Shown here piece by piece: positions 1 to 12,133 of a DNA stretch of 64,000 bases. Positions within the stretch are counted from its first letter, which is position 1. Each line of letters begins with the position of its first letter. Both the position numbers and the translations under genes were made by a program. The DNA comes from Siderastrea radians (lineage: Eukaryota > Cnidaria > Anthozoa > Scleractinia > Rhizangiidae). A model generated the notes under the pieces. That model made no database searches and was not told the origin of the DNA. It saw only the letters and a program-made list of their open reading frames with translations. The DNA is taken from NCBI GenBank assembly GCA_964017195.1, contig OZ024897.1, positions 9,003,951 through 9,067,950 on the forward strand, read 5' to 3'.

Positions 1-212
1 CAACTCAACTCAACTCAACTCAACTCAACTCAACTCAACTCAACTCAACTCAACTCAACTCAACTCAACTCAACTCAACTCAACTCAACTCAACTCAACT
101 CAACTCAACTCAACTCAACTCAACTCAACTCAACTCAACTCAACTCAACTCAACTCAACTCAACTCAACTCAACTCAACTCAACTCAACTCAACTCAACT
201 CAACTCAACTCA
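1..212. repeat. (CAACT)n pentanucleotide array
   Basis: About 42 uninterrupted copies of CAACT run from the first base of the window and stop shortly before the 3' tail of kinase gene A. The left edge lies outside the window, so the true length is unknown. Perfect copies suggest a young or actively mutating array. Confidence 0.98.
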
Positions 213-295
213 TCTTATCTTAGGTCTTCTTTTCATTTTTTATTGGGGCGTTACATGTCTTCTTTATCGGCACTCCAGATCGTCCCCCTCGATGG

Positions 296-622
296 TCACC
301 TAGGGTATAATACTATGGACATCTGGACCACTCCATTCGACACAGTTTCTTCTTCATCGGAACTCTCGGACTGTTCCTTATCACTTTCACAGGGCGTTTG
401 TCTTGGGCCAATCCAGATTGTCTCAGTAGATGGCCACCTTTCACATGTACTTTGAAGAGGACTTTTGTTGCACTTGATGCTTTCTTTTTCGGAGGTCTCC
501 GGTTCTTTTTCAACCGCTTGGAGCATTTTTCTTCGGCCTCTATACATCTTCCTCTTCGACAACTCAAGCAATACTTCATTGAGTATCTCTTCTTCGCGCA
601 TTTCTAGTCGTCCTTTTCCGAG
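296..622 (-). pseudogene. Detached in-frame tail of kinase gene A, after a premature stop
   Basis: Directly after the TAG at 625-623 the same reading frame stays open to a TGA at 298-296. It codes for about 108 residues that match the tail of gene B: an RRKMLQAVEKEPE core, acidic clusters (SESSDEEE) and a C-terminal QMSI. Gene B has TGG (Trp) where A has TAG, so a single G-to-A change removed this tail from A. The tail also ends earlier than that of B (stop after LYPR). Apart from the TAG it is undamaged, so the nonsense change is probably recent, a fixed shortening, a polymorphism or an assembly error. Confidence 0.75.
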
Positions 623-2776
623 CTATCCCGTTTCTTTCACCTCGAGTCTCTCCAAGTATTCAATAATCTCTTCCATATTCGGCCTCCTGCTGGGCTCTCT
701 CATTACACAGCGTGTCACGAGGTCTCGATACTTGCGATTTCTCATCTCGGCTATTTGCCTTTCTCGTTGTTGTGGGTCTGGCTCTTGCCTGATACACATT
801 TCACACAGTAGAACACCGAAACTGTACACGTCGACCTAACAACAACAATGTAACTTAAGCTATATTAGTCTTCCGTTATCCCAGAATTACAAAATTCCTA
901 ATTTGTGCACAACTTTACACTATATGTCTTCTTCATAGAACTCTGCGGTTGTTCTAAACGCTCTGGATGTTCTTTTTTGTTCCGGTTGCTATTACTACCA
1001 CTCATGATCGTGGTAATAAACTAACTTATAATATAATATGATAATAGTATTATGATTGATTGTCTCATCATTTCATCTTGCCTCATTACCAATTAGGTGG
1101 TGATTAAACTAGTCGTTGGTAATCAATGTGTGGTTCCAGAAAATATCGATACCTCCCCCACGGATGTTTTTTACTTTGACTTCCCCCCCTGCCCCTACGG
1201 AAATTCCAGTTTAGCTTAATACTTCCCTTTAAAAGTTTGGCCTTTGAGACCCCCCCCCCTCCCTTAGAATTTCCAATGACCAATCATGGGGTGGGTAGGA
1301 ATATTTTCTGGAACCACACAATGATCAGTGACACCAGTAAGTTATAGGTGAATGGGCAATCAATAAGTAATCAGCTGATTAATCATTGAGTATCTCTAAT
1401 AGTCAATGAGTTATCGAACATAAACAGAATAGTGGTCCATTGGTTACTCATTTTATGTCGTTGATTACTAATTGATTATTTATTGATTCATTCATGATTT
1501 ATTAATCACTCATTGATAAGCCATTGACCATCCATCTATTAATCATGGATTACTGCTTGACTGTTTTAGGCCAAAGAGCTGTTACGAAATCCCCGCCTTT
1601 ATGTACCTGAGTTGTCTTAACGATGTACAAATTTCAACAGGGACGGCTTAATAACTTTCGAGAAAAGGAAGGTTGCGCATCATATTAATAAATAAATAAA
1701 TAAACACTTTATTTCAGTAGGGTGCATAATCAAAGTCGAACTGTAGTCTCCCTTGTGGCCCTACAAAAGGTCCAGGTCGAATTGGAATTTGGAAATGTTG
1801 GTTTTAATAAAATACTCCCAATTAATATTACTGAGACGAGACCGCGAGACCGATATGACGTACTAACCTTGAAACAAATTAGCTGATCTGTTCCTTTGTT
1901 TAGGGCCTCTGGTGCATAGTACATTGCAGTTGCTGCGTCATTCCTCGTGTTCTGACATACATTAGCAGTGCAATAAGCCGAGATTTTGGCTCGCCATTGG
2001 TCATCACGTCGCCATAGTAATACATTAGCACTACTGATGTTTTGATGAACAATGGGTGTTGTTTTCCTGTGAAGGTAATTGAGCGCTCGAGCTACATCCA
2101 GAGAAATAACACAAACTTCTGCTTTAGAGAGTGGTAACTCACGATCGTCTTCGTTATAGAGCCTCTCTCTTAAACTGCAGTCCATGATCTCTGTTATCAG
2201 CAATGGAGCACCGTCATCAATAACTGCTCCAATAAATTGCAGCAGACACGGGTGACGACATTCTGAGGCAACTACCAATTCCCTCTCAAACAAGTGCTTA
2301 TTACGAGGAGACAAAATATCCTCACAAAATTCTTTTACAGCGACTTCACACCCACGAAATCTCCCCACACAAACTCTTCCCCAGGCTCCTTTCCCGAGCT
2401 GCTGACTTGGGATTATTTCAATTTCATTCCGATTTATGACCCAGTCACGTGGCGGCCTGTTCTGTTCCGCCTCTCGCGGGTGCACTTTTAGTTGCTCTCT
2501 CATCGTTTTTATTTTATCCTTCTTTGTTATCAACTGTCTTTGCAGTTCATTGACTTGTTGTTTCTCCCTTGTCAACAGATTTTTCAGCCTCACACGAGCT
2601 CGTTGTTGGTCCCTTATTAATTGTTTTTTCTGATCAGTGACTCGCTGTTGCTGCATGGCTGACTGATTTTGCAGCTCGCGAGTTAGTTGTTTTTCCTTTT
2701 CCAGGTCACGAACTAGTTGTTCCTCTCGCAAAGGTTCCACTCGACCTCTTCCGGAGTTAGTCAAACGCTGTCCCAT
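623..2776 (-). CDS. Coiled-coil TKL-like pseudokinase, gene A (2 exons)
   Basis: Join of exon 1 (2776-1868, 303 aa) and exon 2 (835-623, 70 aa plus TAG), predicted 373 aa. Donor is AAG|GTTAGTA and acceptor TTAG|GTCGAC, phase 0. I chose the ATG at 2776 because it aligns with MGHRL of gene B and MGQWL of gene C. Residues about 15-105 are a Gln/Lys/Glu-rich coiled coil. The kinase domain follows: glycine loop GKGAWG at 129-134, VAVK lysine at 148, C-helix glutamate in FERE, YYAPE at 286-290. HRD is replaced by HQN (244-246) and D(F/Y)G by SAY (266-268), so both catalytic aspartates are gone. ATP binding may remain but phosphotransfer is unlikely. Exon 2 gives VDVYSFGVLL and the conserved RRP near the end of the C-lobe. 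Compared with B the acidic tail is cut off by a TAG. Group assignment (TKL-like) comes from motif style, not from a search. Confidence 0.82.
836..1867 (-). other. Intron of gene A
   Basis: Phase-0 GT-AG intron of 1032 bp, homologous to the 933-bp intron of gene B (15060-15992). It holds the MITE at 1127-1320 and a stretch rich in ATTGAT/AATCA words (about 1330-1560) that looks like a decayed tetranucleotide repeat. No other coding sequence is seen in it. Confidence 0.8.
1127..1320. mobile_element. MITE in the intron of gene A
   Basis: The termini are inverted repeats, TGTGTGGTTCCAGAAAATAT at the left and its complement at the right. The interior is short and C-rich with CCTCCCCC runs. The same element sits at the matching place in the gene B intron, so it was there before the A/B duplication. 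No coding capacity. Confidence 0.8.
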
Positions 2777-3016
2777 TGTCACTTCTGTCAATTTTCCTCT
2801 ACAGTTCAGTAAAACTTGTAGTTTTGTCTTTCTCTTAATCTCTTTGAAGGGCTACTTTCTTTTCTTTCTTTTGTTTGGCCTTTGAAAGGTAATACACAAA
2901 TACGCAAATCCTAAGAATTCTTTTTTTCCTTTTTTGTTCATTTGAGCATGCATGACCATGGCGTTATGAAGACACCAAACGTTTTCTTCTGACTTTATCG
3001 CTGATTTTATTTTAAA

Positions 3017-3030
3017 ATCAATCAATTACT

Positions 3031-3084
<54 letters not shown>
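3017..3084. repeat. (AATC)n microsatellite
   Basis: About 16 slightly imperfect copies of a CAAT/AATC tetranucleotide lie upstream of gene A. There is no matching array upstream of gene B, only a short ATCAATCAATC stretch near 17074. Confidence 0.9.
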
Positions 3085-3389
3085 GTGAAGAAGCAAATAA
3101 ATAAGAATATATACACACGCAAAAGCACACCAAAAATCGCCTTCGCTATTGTATGGATACGTCTTAGCACGGCTAGCTGAGATCCTGGGGCGAGTTGCAT
3201 AAACCCTAACGCCGGGAGTCACTGCTGACGTCAGACGTTAAAAGAGTGAATTTGACTGGAGTGAACTTCTGACATTAGAAGTTACGCTGTTTTACGCAAC
3301 TAGCCCCTGGTCGTTAATCCAGCTGTTTGGTGCAGGTTCAGGTAGATTTATGGTATGTTATACCTCTATGTGTCCCAATTTAGTAGCCT

Positions 3390-5990
3390 AAGAATGTTTG
3401 ACCGGCGAACGCGTTTTATCCCGGCATTGCGACGAGTAAAATCACTCGATGCGTTTTCCTCGTTGGAGCTATTTTCCCACGACAGCCCCTAAATTTAGCC
3501 CCTTGTTGGGTAAGATCTGATTATTCGGGTGCTAAAATCCTGCTAATCCTGTTTAAATTGCAATCCGATTGGTTTAGGGATCGAGAGGAACGAGCTTCTA
3601 TCGCTGAAGCCACAAAGTGAATCAGCAAATCTCAGCCTTGAACTTGCGACTGATAAGTGTCAAAAATGCGGAAGACCGGATGCGATGTAAAGTCCACTTT
3701 TTGTTGGCAACTGAGGGAAAGTTAAGACGTTTAATTTTAATACCGCTTCTTATTCCTCAAAAAGGCGAGTCTTTGGTAAAGCATCACTATCAAATTGATG
3801 AAAGTTACTTGTATCCTCGAGAGTCCTGAACCAAGAGTTAGGAAACGATCGATGAACGACAAGATAAGATACAATACAGGTACAACGTGCGTGAACAGTG
3901 CAAGTGTTAGAAAAAGAAGTTGGAACGAAAATATTTTTCACTTTATTTGCTTTTCAATTTTACACTAGATTTTTGATAGATTCCTTAAGGTGATTCCATT
4001 CAATTGCATTGCGCATCCTTTCTGCGCATCATTTTTTGCGTGATTAGCGCGCGCACGGAACTTGATAGGTTTTCTATGGAAGCTGAGCTGTTCAGAGAAA
4101 TAAATGGTCGTTTTCTCCTAAACGAACTCGGTGACCCCACTTTTTTATTCCATTTATTTAAGGAAAATACAACTTTACATGATATATTCAAATTTGAAGA
4201 ACTTTTCGTTATTCAATTTTGAAATATTCCGGTTGATTCACTATTACAGCCAGATTTTAGGCGTTTCACTGGAACTGTGCGGACGCTCGATTTGCCTATT
4301 ATTTCAAATTAGTTTCATTGTTACGGCAATTCTAAGACGTTTCACTGTAACATTGTACTTCTATCATAAGAATAATGCTTATATTTCATTGCTAGGTATA
4401 ACTTTGTTGAAGTAATGGGTATCTTTAGTACAAGGATAGGTTTCTTTAATATTGCTGTCTAAAGATAGCAAAGTACCTATATACTACAGCCCCGTAGCGT
4501 GAAATCAGACACGGTGACCCCCTCTTTTTATTTTATTTTTTTAATGTATTAGGTGTCATTAGTAACTGTGCAAAGTTCAACAAATTCTCATTACGACTTC
4601 TTTTTCGATGGAATCACCTTAATATTTATGAGTAATTGAGTCAGGTTTTGCGTGTCTCATTTGCCTCCAGTTGTGGCTGCTTTTTTTGATGACGGCTACA
4701 TGTTTATCCAACAACCTAATTCTGTGATGAAAAGAAAAGATTAAGTTCTAGGTGCTTATGTTGGCATTCGTACCCATAACCAAATTAAATTGAATTATTC
4801 CTTGCCAAATCGCAAATGCAGAAAAGCATACATACGTTATTTAGTGGATCTAAGTCAATCCGCGCAGAGAAAAAAAAAATTGCCGTGCCCTCAGCCATAT
4901 TGCGTACTCAATACATTGGGCACCTGCCCTTTTCTTTTTCAGTTTTTTCTACAAAGACCTCCCGGTCGGTAAATAACATTTATATGTATATACCCGAACC
5001 GGTTTCGTGAATTTCTGACAAACGTGATTGTTAAAGCTCAAATAATTGGAATTTGTGCCGTATCATTTAGTTTCTGAAAGGTGACTTGGACTGTTTTGAT
5101 AATTGAAGCACATCTTGCTACCGGAACGTTTTCAAGGAAAAGTTAGCGTGGTTTGAGAACACGTACAACACTCGTTGATTTTCCAGTTCAGTCACCGTTT
5201 GTTTTGCTTAAACCCGGGTCAACAAGGAAAGAGGTTGTCCGAGTATAAACGTACATTCACACATTCATCCCGAAACTACAGAGTAACTCTAGGAGGTAAT
5301 ATCTCCAAGAACAAAAAATAACAAGCTTGGAAACAACATACTAAATAGGTCACACGTTATCTAATCAGTAAATTATAAAATCGTTGTCGGTGGTGAGAGT
5401 TCTGTAGTTCACCAATAGCTGCATAAGACAATACGAAAGCTGTAGACGGTTTTGGAAGACTTTGAAAGCGCTCGTTAGTGTCTGGCTAAACTAGGAAACA
5501 TTGCGATGGAAACAGCTTCTTCTAATTGTTTGCTTTGTGACTGAACAAGAGAAAGTGTGTTTCGGAAGCGAAGTGAAGCAACAATATTTTTGACTTGATT
5601 CAAAAACATTTTTGTTCCCAAGAAGCAAAATCTGCCTCGGCAACATCTTGTTTCTCGCGCGCCTAAACATGCAGGAAGAATTTGCTTCTGCAGCCCTTAA
5701 GCCTGAAACTCCGAGTGCGCTGTCCGCGATTCTCGTGCGCTCTCGAAGTCGATTTGAAACTGCTCATTAAATCTTCATTTTACTGAACGGAAGTTCAAAC
5801 TCTCACTGTCGTTACGTTGTCCTCTGACTCTCACCTGGACTCTCATGTATTCACATCGCTTCTCATGTGCTCTGAAAGCGTTTGAACTCTTGTGGACTCT
5901 CGTTCTCGTATGATCCGCGCTTAACTGATCCCCCTGTAAAAGTTTTTCTAATTGTTCCATCAGTTACGATTATCGCATCCGCGTCTTGAT
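3390..5990. repeat. 5' flank of gene A, duplicated upstream of gene B
   Basis: Blocks of clear similarity occur in the same order upstream of gene B: 3398-3830 with 17907-18440, 4660-4860 with 20117-20270, 5160-5340 with 20780-21430 and 5435-5700 with 21580-21800. Shared words include CCCACGACAGCCCCTAAATT and GAAAGCTGTAGACGGTTTTG. The similarity is diverged and broken by insertions specific to one copy. I see no supported coding region; short open frames here do not persist between the two copies. Confidence 0.7.
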
Positions 5991-6032
5991 CGTTTCTTTT
6001 CAGCTCATTTCTCAGTCAGGAGTGTATCCTAG

Positions 6033-7131
6033 CAGGGCTCGAAATAACGGCCGGTCAACGGACAATGTCCGGACTGATTGGAGAGTTGACCGGTCAACCT
6101 TTCGTCTTGCCGGTCATGTTGTCCGGTCACATTCGATCGTATTGAAAATGAAATAAATTATATACTAAAATTTCCATGCTCTTCAGTTGTTTCAATTGTT
6201 ATCGTTATGTAGCGAGTCGCTGTCTATTGCGGAACTTTGATCTGAAATCTTGGGTGAAATGCAATTAGAACCGTTGTTTACAATTCACGCACTGAAACAG
6301 ACATCGGGGTTCACGCACTTCCGGTCACAAAATTCACTTTTATTAGTTAATTTTCAAGTTTTGCATTTCTCCCTGCATATAAAGTAATTCCTCAGCCCAG
6401 AATAAATATAATCAAAGTACAATGCAAAGGAATTATACTAAAGTGAAACCAATAATTATTCCACTCTTCGCAAGTTTATCGACGTGTTATCTGTTGTGTG
6501 CGTAAAATAAACATAAAAGGTTATACAATGACAAACATACGTGAACCTGAATGGACAAACATTCTAACGTTTGCCAGCTATTAGTGGCCTACAGAGTTAA
6601 CACGAAATGAAAATCATTCAAACAACAACTGGTTCCGTTGTGATTGTCATCCACCATAGAACGTGTTACAAAAAAATCGAAACATACGCATGTACGCACA
6701 CGTCACGTCACGGAAACCCGCGCAGCATGCAAATAATCATATGCTGGTAAAGGTAAACTTCTTTGATTCTATCCAGTGCATCGTAATGTTCCCGAGTGAT
6801 GTAATCGAAGTCGTCTTGTGTGAAGTGATGCCCTCGAATATCTAAAAGTACTTTACTTTAGTGTACTCCAACAGCTCAACAACACAATGTACGGAGAGAG
6901 CTTCTCGGTTGTGTGCCACACACAAAAGCTTGAGATGTTTGTGTTGCTTAAAGGAAGATATTTCGTAACTTTTCTGAGAAATTTCTTGGCAGTTGTCAAT
7001 AAATAACATTTCTAGAACGACTTTTTTGGTTCTTATAAGTTTGACCGGTCAGAAACGGCACGTGACCGAGCTAAAATGAACTTGGCCGGTCATCGTGTCC
7101 GGAGACTCTTCGGAAATTATTTCGAGCCCTG
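6033..7131. mobile_element. 1.1-kb CAGGG-ended DNA transposon, non-autonomous
   Basis: The ends are inverted repeats CAGGGCTCGAAATAA and TTATTTCGAGCCCTG, flanked by perfect 5-bp direct repeats CCTAG at 6028-6032 and 7132-7136. Subterminal GACCGGTCA/CCGGTCA words recur at both ends. No transposase is visible. The paralogous site upstream of gene B (about 22231-22246, AGTGTAGAGTGGTCGATC) has no element, so the insertion followed the duplication. CAGGG termini suggest hAT-like transposons; a 5-bp target duplication is unusual for classic 8-bp hATs. Confidence 0.85.
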
Positions 7132-7139
7132 CCTAGTGG

Positions 7140-9620
7140 TCCATCATCCCAGCGTTTTAAATCAGTTTCAGAATCTGGGATCGCAAGAGTCAGAGACCAT
7201 CTCCGAATCTCAAACTTCAAAAAGGCTGGATTTCGGAGTCGGACAAGTCTTGTATGATCTTAGTCTAAAAGGTTATCAGTCAGGAAAATAATTTCAACGA
7301 GAGTCAGCATAGTCTTTAAGCTAGTTCAAAAGCATTAAGTAAAGCTATTCAAATACTTTTTGTACTTTCTCAGCTCGATACATTCCATCAGTACAGTGTG
7401 TCTCGGACATGGATTTGACCAAAGGAAAGTCTCGGGCGAGTTTACGTTTTGAGGCTCTATATTCTAATATTGAGGTTTTAGATTCTTCAAACAATTAAAT
7501 TTCATTTGACGCAGAATCTCCAAATAAATAAATAAGTCGTTCACGAGCTTTCCCAATTTAATCTAATCATTTACGTCTTCCAGCAAATTAAATATAGAGA
7601 TATTATAGAGTCTTTTTCTAACAACAAGATTGAAAAGAAATCCTTTTGATATCAGGTACAGAAAAACTCCAATCGTTCAAAACTATCTTACCTTTGTCTC
7701 TCTAGAATTGATCTCTGAGATCTATGATGAAGTTTCTGGCTCCGCTGAAGTTCACTTGTGCTTAGCACTTCCCGATCAAAGCTGCATTGTGCGTTTAGTT
7801 TCTCGGAATGGTACCTTTCTAACTGGAAGCTGAAAACAACATGTAGCTGAAGCTTTTTTCCCTTTCGCTTTCTTGAGAAGTTGAAAGTTATCTCAGAATT
7901 TCACCATTAATTGTGCGTTGATAGATCATGATACTAACGCAAGTGATCTGGTGCCACCAGCCGAGTCATTCCACTCTTGACGTAATATGGCGCCATATTA
8001 CGTCAAGAATGAAATGATATTTACTGCGACTTCACGTACTTTGTAACCTGTGTTGGAGAATTATTACATTTAACCCTTAAAGCCCTATGATCGACATGCA
8101 TACTCTCCTTACTGAGCTCCATATATTTCTAGTGGTACAAATTAGGAGAATTTGTTTGAACATCTTTGGTGATCATTACTTGGTCCTTACACGTAAGCTG
8201 AGACGGATTTAAAAATTGATGGTTGTCGGTCGCAAAATTAAGTACAACTCCGAAACGTTAAGCTCCATCAGTTCCAATCTTGGTAGTTCCAGCCCCCTAG
8301 CGTTTTTGGTCAAATGGCAAGTAGCTTAATAGTTCCCACGGTGAGACATTCATCGGTGCCTGCCTGGGAGTGCATGGAGCATCTCTTTACATTCACATCG
8401 CCCCCCCCCCCCACCCCCCGTTCAGTAACACTATTAAGCAATGCTCCCTGATTTCTTTTAAATAATTCAGCGGTGGAGCTGGGGGATGCACCCCCCTCCC
8501 CCTTCCCACTTATTTTTCAAAACCTAATATGAGGCCCGGAGGGCCAAATGTTTTTAATATTCTGGTAAATTTTCATCCCCCGCCTTTTGGACACCCGCCT
8601 ACTATAACAGAAAGGTTTCGATCAGCTACTAAATATAGCCTGGCTGTATTATTTCATGTGATCACATCGTGAAGAGCTAAGAGAATAACATGTTTAAAGA
8701 ACACGGTTGTATATACCTTTCATCCGTTCATAAGTACACAAAAGTGACAGGCCAAAGACGACCTCCATTTGTCACAAAATGAGGTGTTTAACCCGGCTTA
8801 AGAATAGAGCTCTCCCTTATTGAAGGTTCGTCTCTTTTGATCAAAATATATTTGACAGGCTACGATTTAATTTTGCCCGATGCGCTTGACCTACTGATCC
8901 ATAAAGAGTAAATCTCGAGCTATTAGTGAATGATTTCACGTTTTCCGCAAACCTTTAAATCTTCCCCTTGAAAATGCTGTTTGTTATATAGCTATTCAGT
9001 CCATAAACGTCGGATTTTAAAGTTTCCGGATTACCCGACAAGATCGAAAGGTGATATGGTTCGTTATGACAAGTTTCGCTACTGTAAGTGGGAAGGATGA
9101 AGAAAAAAAACATTAATGTCATCAATGGTGACCTTCTTGTTCCTTTTTCACTTGAACGAAGATTTTCTGGTTTTGAAAATGTTTCGGCTCAGCGGGCTCC
9201 GCAACCATGGCAACGTTCATTAAAATAGGTTTATATTTAGGTTGCAACATTAATTGTAACCGTTTAATTATTCTTTGCTACGGATATCATGTAGAGATCC
9301 AGATTCCTTTGCAGGTTTTTAAAGCACCGCCCAACCTTTTTTCCGACCAAATAAAATCTGCCTACTGTCCTTATCACTGATCAGTGCGAATAAACTACCT
9401 TCATTACGGAAATCCCTGAGTTGCTATGTATAGCTGTTCAAAGTTCTGACCACGTCCGCGCCTTTTAGGACACGTGTAAAGACCCGGTGCGACGCTACGA
9501 ACGGAGTTGTGTCGCCTTATGGACATTTCACTTTGTGTCATTCCATCCAAGATTCCCATCGCTCCTTTCGCTTTCATCATCGCGTGTTGTTCTTTCCTGG
9601 CTATCCTGAAAATCCAGGTC
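7140..9620. repeat. Dispersed flank block, copy 1
   Basis: This block recurs at about 22300-25900, 30590-33620 and, more diverged, 29480-29930. Shared landmarks are GATCTCTGAG near the start, GATCAAAGCTG, CACATCGTGAAGAG (8664), and GATCGAAAGGTGATATGGTT (9042). Short open frames containing ELISE...DQSCI(V/L)R occur in copies 1 and 3 but are broken in copy 2, so I treat the block as non-coding repeat or old gene debris. Confidence 0.6.
7966..8017. repeat. Perfect-core palindrome around TTGACGTAATATGGC
   Basis: The 34 bp at 7975-8008 are a perfect palindrome with no loop, extended by imperfect arms to 52 bp. The counterpart in the 30.6-kb block (31001-31071) is longer and contains the core twice. 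The counterpart in the gene B block (about 23018-23050) keeps only the right arm. Each half contains a TGACGTAA word similar to a CREB/ATF site; this is more likely a hairpin repeat than a regulatory element. Confidence 0.8.
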
Positions 9621-10290
9621 TTACTTGACCTACATACCCAAGTAAGCAGGCTTAGTGCCAGCTAGGCTACCAGTTAGGCAGGGGTTCTTGCAGTTCTGAA
9701 GAAACAATTGTTTAAGCTTAGATTCTAAAAACCAAGTCACGCTAGACCTACACTCCCGAAGTAAGACGCAGGCACGCGGCTGCCGGTTGGTTGGGAAACT
9801 TAGTTAACTACAGAGATAGTCAATACTTAATACGATCGATTGAAGAAAGATACAAATGTATGCACTGTAGGAAACATTGGCTATAATTAATTCACAAACA
9901 TGAATTCTATTCAAATTGAAAAAGCCTACACGCAAAACGAGTGAAAAGACTAGTCTAGCAGAGCTGAGCAACCGCTCACAACAGAAAATAATGCGGCTAG
10001 AACAGGCCAGAAGAAACCTGTCATAAAAAGCCCCTGTGGGGAAACATATGCAGGAAATCTGGGTAGGAACCGAGGCTCAAGCCTCAAGCCCATCTTATGA
10101 GGCCTTAGAGATCAAAAGCTAAAACTACTGATGTAGAAATACATAATTTACATCCTAAAAAGAAAAATTTGGCGTGAGCCAAGGAAAACGGTTGGTCCTG
10201 AAGGTCTAGATGAACAGCACGTGCTATACTCTTCCTTACATACCTCAGCATCATTACCTATGATGCACTGGCCTGCACCCCAGGCCTTGT
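9620..10290. other. Gene-free stretch
   Basis: AT-rich DNA without an open frame or repeat that I recognise. Two similar short segments (CCAGGTCTTACTTGACCTAC at 9617 and a relative at about 9730) may be an imperfect direct repeat. Confidence 0.5.
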
Positions 10291-11570
10291 TTTTCTCGTG
10301 CCGACAAAATATTTATTTCAGCCTTATTCGCAAGCTCAGCCGTCAGAAATAACATTTTTGTGTGCGGTTATTTTTAAGCCAAGGTTCCGCTGTCACTTCA
10401 TGCAGTTGTTAAAAAGGAGTAGTTTCGGGTGCATTTTATTTAAACACCCGTTTCTGCCAGTTAATAAGCCGTGGTTCAGCTTTGATTTTATGCAGTCGTT
10501 AAAGTTATGGGTGGTTATTTTCCAAGCATTCCTTTTAGCCATTAGCCGGAAGAGATGTTTTAACTGAGTTAAAAGGCCACGATTCTGGTGCAATTTCATG
10601 CGGTGGTTAAAAAGGAGCAGTTTTGTGTGGTTATTTTTCACACACCCATTTCTGCCAGTTAGAAGGCCACGCTACAACATTAATGTCATACGGTGGTTAA
10701 AAAAGGTGCATTCTTGGGTGGTTGTTATTGAAACACCCCTTTTTGTCAGTTAATAACCGTGGTTCAGCTGTGACAGTTCATGCCGTGGTTAAAACGGAGC
10801 AGTTTTGGGTGATTATTTTCACACATCCCTTTTTGGCAGTTAAAATACCACGGTTCAAAAAACTAAAAATCTTATGAAGTTAGTTGTGGTATTACGCTCT
10901 CACACGCACTTCTACACCCACACCACACACACACACACCCGAGCACAGACTTAAAGAGAGATGACAGAAAAAAAGAAGGCTGTGAGAGATAGTAATCTGA
11001 TCAGTATAACAAGAGCTCTTAACATTTCCACTGAAGAGTCTGTTCGAAAAAAAAAATGCAGTTGACCGTTTTTTGTAGAATATTTTATCATGCAGCGGTT
11101 TCTTAAGGTCAGTTTTGGGTGGTTATTTATGTAACATCTCTTTTTGCCAGCTAATAAAATGTGGTTAAGCTGTGACTTCATGCAGTTGTTGAAAAGGAGC
11201 AATTTTGATAGTGCCTTATTTTCTAAACATCCCTCACAGCCTGTTAAAAGGCCACAATTCAGCTGTAATTTCATGCGGTGGTTAAAAAGAGCAGTTTTAG
11301 GTGGTTACTTTTAAAACGCCCTTTTTTGCCAGTTAAAAGGCCACGGTGCAACATGGTGGTGGTAAAAAGGTGCACTCTGGGTGTGAACGTTATTTAAACA
11401 CCCCTTTTTGCTAGTTTATAAGCCGTAGTTCAGCTGTAATTTCATGCAGTGGTTAAACATAAAGGGCCAGTTTTGGGTGAGTATTTTTACACACCCCTTT
11501 TTACCAGTCAAAAGGCCACGGTTCAACATTGAGTCACGTGTTGGTTAAAAAGGAGCAGTTGAATAGAAAA
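10290..11570. repeat. Satellite of about 95-bp units, two blocks
   Basis: Roughly 11 degenerate units follow one another at 10290-10860 and 11090-11570. Recurrent words are GTGGTTAAAAAGGAGCAGTT, GGGTGGTTATTTT, ACACCCCTTTTTGCCAGTTA and AAAAGGCCACGGTTCA. The two blocks are parted by about 230 bp with a CA-rich stretch at 10905-10945. Open frames inside the array are by-products of its periodicity. Confidence 0.85.
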
Positions 11571-11922
11571 TACAAAATAAAAACCGAGCAAAACAAAGCC
11601 GTTATGTCGTGGGATAACGGTCGCTTTTGGTTCGATAGATAAGCTTAAAATATAAAAGCCAAATATTTTGAATATCACTGCCGACGATAAAGGCCTCAAA
11701 ATCGTTCGCGCCGGTGCCGTATATATAGACCAAGTTAACGGCCTAATACAGCTGTTAAGTCCATCCCATGGCAAGGGATGACGGTTCGATAGTTTTACAG
11801 TAAATTCATCAGTTCAGTAAAAGTCCATCGTCTATCTAAAAATTCAAACTAAAATTTATGAGAAAAAATGAAGTAATTAAAAAAAAATGCTTTACATGAA
11901 TGCCGTGACTGACAAGAGGTCC

Positions 11923-12133
11923 TAACCCTTTAAGCCCCAATAGTGACAAGCGTCTCATTTCTCCTTATAGTATTACTACTTGATCAAACATACAATTCAT
12001 GAGAATAAAGAAAGTGATCATCAATGATCAAATGTCTTGATTTTTAATCAAATCCCGCCAACCAGTAACATACGAAATATAAGGAGAATAGTGAGGAGAA
12101 TATGGATGTTAATACTGGGGGCTTTAAGGGTTA
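11923..12133. mobile_element. MITE with TAACCCTTTAAGCCCC termini
   Basis: Left end TAACCCTTTAAGCCCCAATA and right end GGGGGCTTTAAGGGTTA form inverted repeats about 210 bp apart. There is no coding content. Similar single termini occur at 8072 and 23109, inside the duplicated flank blocks. Confidence 0.75.

Noticed and set aside
2777..2791. Longer N-terminus for gene A from a TTG codon
   Set aside because: Eukaryotic initiation favours the ATG at 2776, which aligns with genes B and C; the same applies to the GTG at 40671 in gene C.
10393..11274. Minus-strand frames with repeated KLLLFN motif
   Set aside because: They translate the roughly 95-bp satellite.
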